From NCBI RefSeq assembly GCF_014204325.1, contig NZ_JACHKT010000024.1, positions 1-64,000 on the forward strand: a DNA stretch of 64,000 nt, written 5' to 3'. Of this stretch, positions 63,707-64,000 are shown piece by piece. Source of the stretch: Arcicella rosea (GTDB lineage: Bacteria > Bacteroidota > Bacteroidia > Cytophagales > Spirosomataceae). A model generated the notes under the pieces. The model ran no database searches, was not told the DNA's origin, and was given only the letters and a program-made list of their open reading frames with translations. Numbering within the stretch: the stretch's first letter is position 1; each line of letters begins with the position of its first letter. Made by a program: the position numbers and the translations under genes.

Positions 63707-63756
63707 AAAAAGCCATTAACATTCAAACTTAAAGTTTACGATGTTAATGGCTTTTT
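63707..63756. terminator. Bidirectional terminator
   Basis: Perfect 16-bp stem AAAAAGCCATTAACAT/ATGTTAATGGCTTTTT with A- and T-runs on the flanks, between the transporter gene and the convergent esterase. Confidence 0.9.
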
Positions 63757-63776
63757 AAATGACAAAAATATTGGTC

Positions 63777-64000
63777 TTATAAATAAAGCTGAACCATTTT
63801 ACGCCAGTATCGAGCTTTGTGAGCTTCTTCGTCCCAAACGTATAATTTATTGACTATTCCTTTTCGCCAGAGAATATCACTAAAATACTTATTGTTTTCA
63901 AGAAAAGCATCGTCTTCACCGATTGCCAAAATAAACTCTACTCGTCTAAGCTCATTAAGTATTTTTTCATCATTAATGTTGGGGATAAATTGAGCAGGAT
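63777..64000 (-). CDS. C-terminal part of a putative esterase
   Basis: The open frame runs from the window edge to a TAA at 63777-63779, with no start inside the window. The 74 residues end in YWRKMVQLYL and contain ELRRVEFILAIGEDDAFLENN, FSDILWRKGI and VWDEEAHKA. This is the pattern of the final helix, aspartate and histidine region of alpha/beta-hydrolase 'esterase family' proteins (esterase D or enterochelin esterase-like), where DD and EAH are the catalytic acid and histidine. The gene continues past the right end. Confidence 0.7.
   Translation of the reverse strand, partial: PAQFIPNINDEKILNELRRVEFILAIGEDDAFLENNKYFSDILWRKGIVNKLYVWDEEAHKARYWRKMVQLYL

Overview
The window looks like a chromosomal segment of an AT-rich member of the Bacteroidota, most likely a Cytophagales/Spirosomataceae-type bacterium (Emticicia, Flectobacillus, Arcicella or similar; the genus is a guess). 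The evidence is lineage-typical genes: the type IX secretion system (T9SS) plug protein, a T9SS C-terminal sorting-domain remnant, DUF3276 (PUR-alpha-like), DUF3098 beside ftsX, a DUF151 nuclease with a UVR tail and a WbqC-family protein. Promoters have the TTG-N17-20-TAnnTTTG form, and few genes show a Shine-Dalgarno sequence. No phage, IS transposase, integrase, rRNA or CRISPR array was seen.

Layout. 0-6 kb: SanA-like protein, an ABC exporter set and xylulokinase. 6-8.6 kb: uppP-truB-ribF (undecaprenyl recycling, tRNA modification, flavin synthesis). 8.7-20 kb: clpC, WbqC, a lipid A-type acyltransferase, a YciO/Sua5 protein, two glycosyltransferases, yihY, a thioesterase, mltG and an Ldh-family dehydrogenase. 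20-26.4 kb: DUF502 membrane protein, FMN glutamate synthase-like enzyme, a 21-bp tandem repeat, an ABC-F ATPase and the T9SS plug protein. 26.4-29 kb: a tight set of RelE-like toxin, Shedu-like nuclease and ychF, then DUF3276. 29-38.6 kb: RlpA, DUF58, a 1248-residue orphan sensor kinase, metF, an Hsp20-like protein and a lactonase. 38.6-39.2 kb: a repeat island with a MITE-like element and clustered palindromes. 39.2-46.9 kb: DUF3098-ftsX, DUF151 nuclease, etfB-etfA, purine nucleoside phosphorylase, a YhiN-like flavoprotein and a surface/periplasmic DNA/RNA endonuclease. 47-59.8 kb: a surface-polysaccharide locus of glycosyltransferases, a WecA-type initiating transferase, a WcaF-type acetyltransferase, an acyltransferase, a Wzy/WaaL-like protein and a GT-C-like membrane protein. 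59.8-60.3 kb: a tRNA operon (Ser-Pro-Arg) with a clear promoter. 60.5-64 kb: a lipoprotein, an AlaA-like aminotransferase, a YhhQ queuosine-precursor transporter and the end of an esterase.

How it fits together. Much of the window serves the cell envelope: undecaprenyl phosphate recycling (uppP), lipid-linked glycan initiation (WecA type), glycan assembly and polymerisation, lipid acylation, peptidoglycan cleavage (mltG, rlpA), division (ftsX) and T9SS secretion.

Most interesting points: (a) the usual ftsX-DUF3098-uppP-truB cluster is split into two parts about 31 kb apart, in an orientation that one inversion would explain, with repeats or gene debris at both presumed breakpoints; (b) a Shedu-type defence nuclease shares a likely transcription unit with an orphan RelE-like protein and ychF; (c) several distinct intergenic repeat families; (d) a membrane protein carrying an apparently inactivated PP2C phosphatase domain inside the polysaccharide locus. 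I found no system I can call wholly new; (b) and (d) are the closest candidates.
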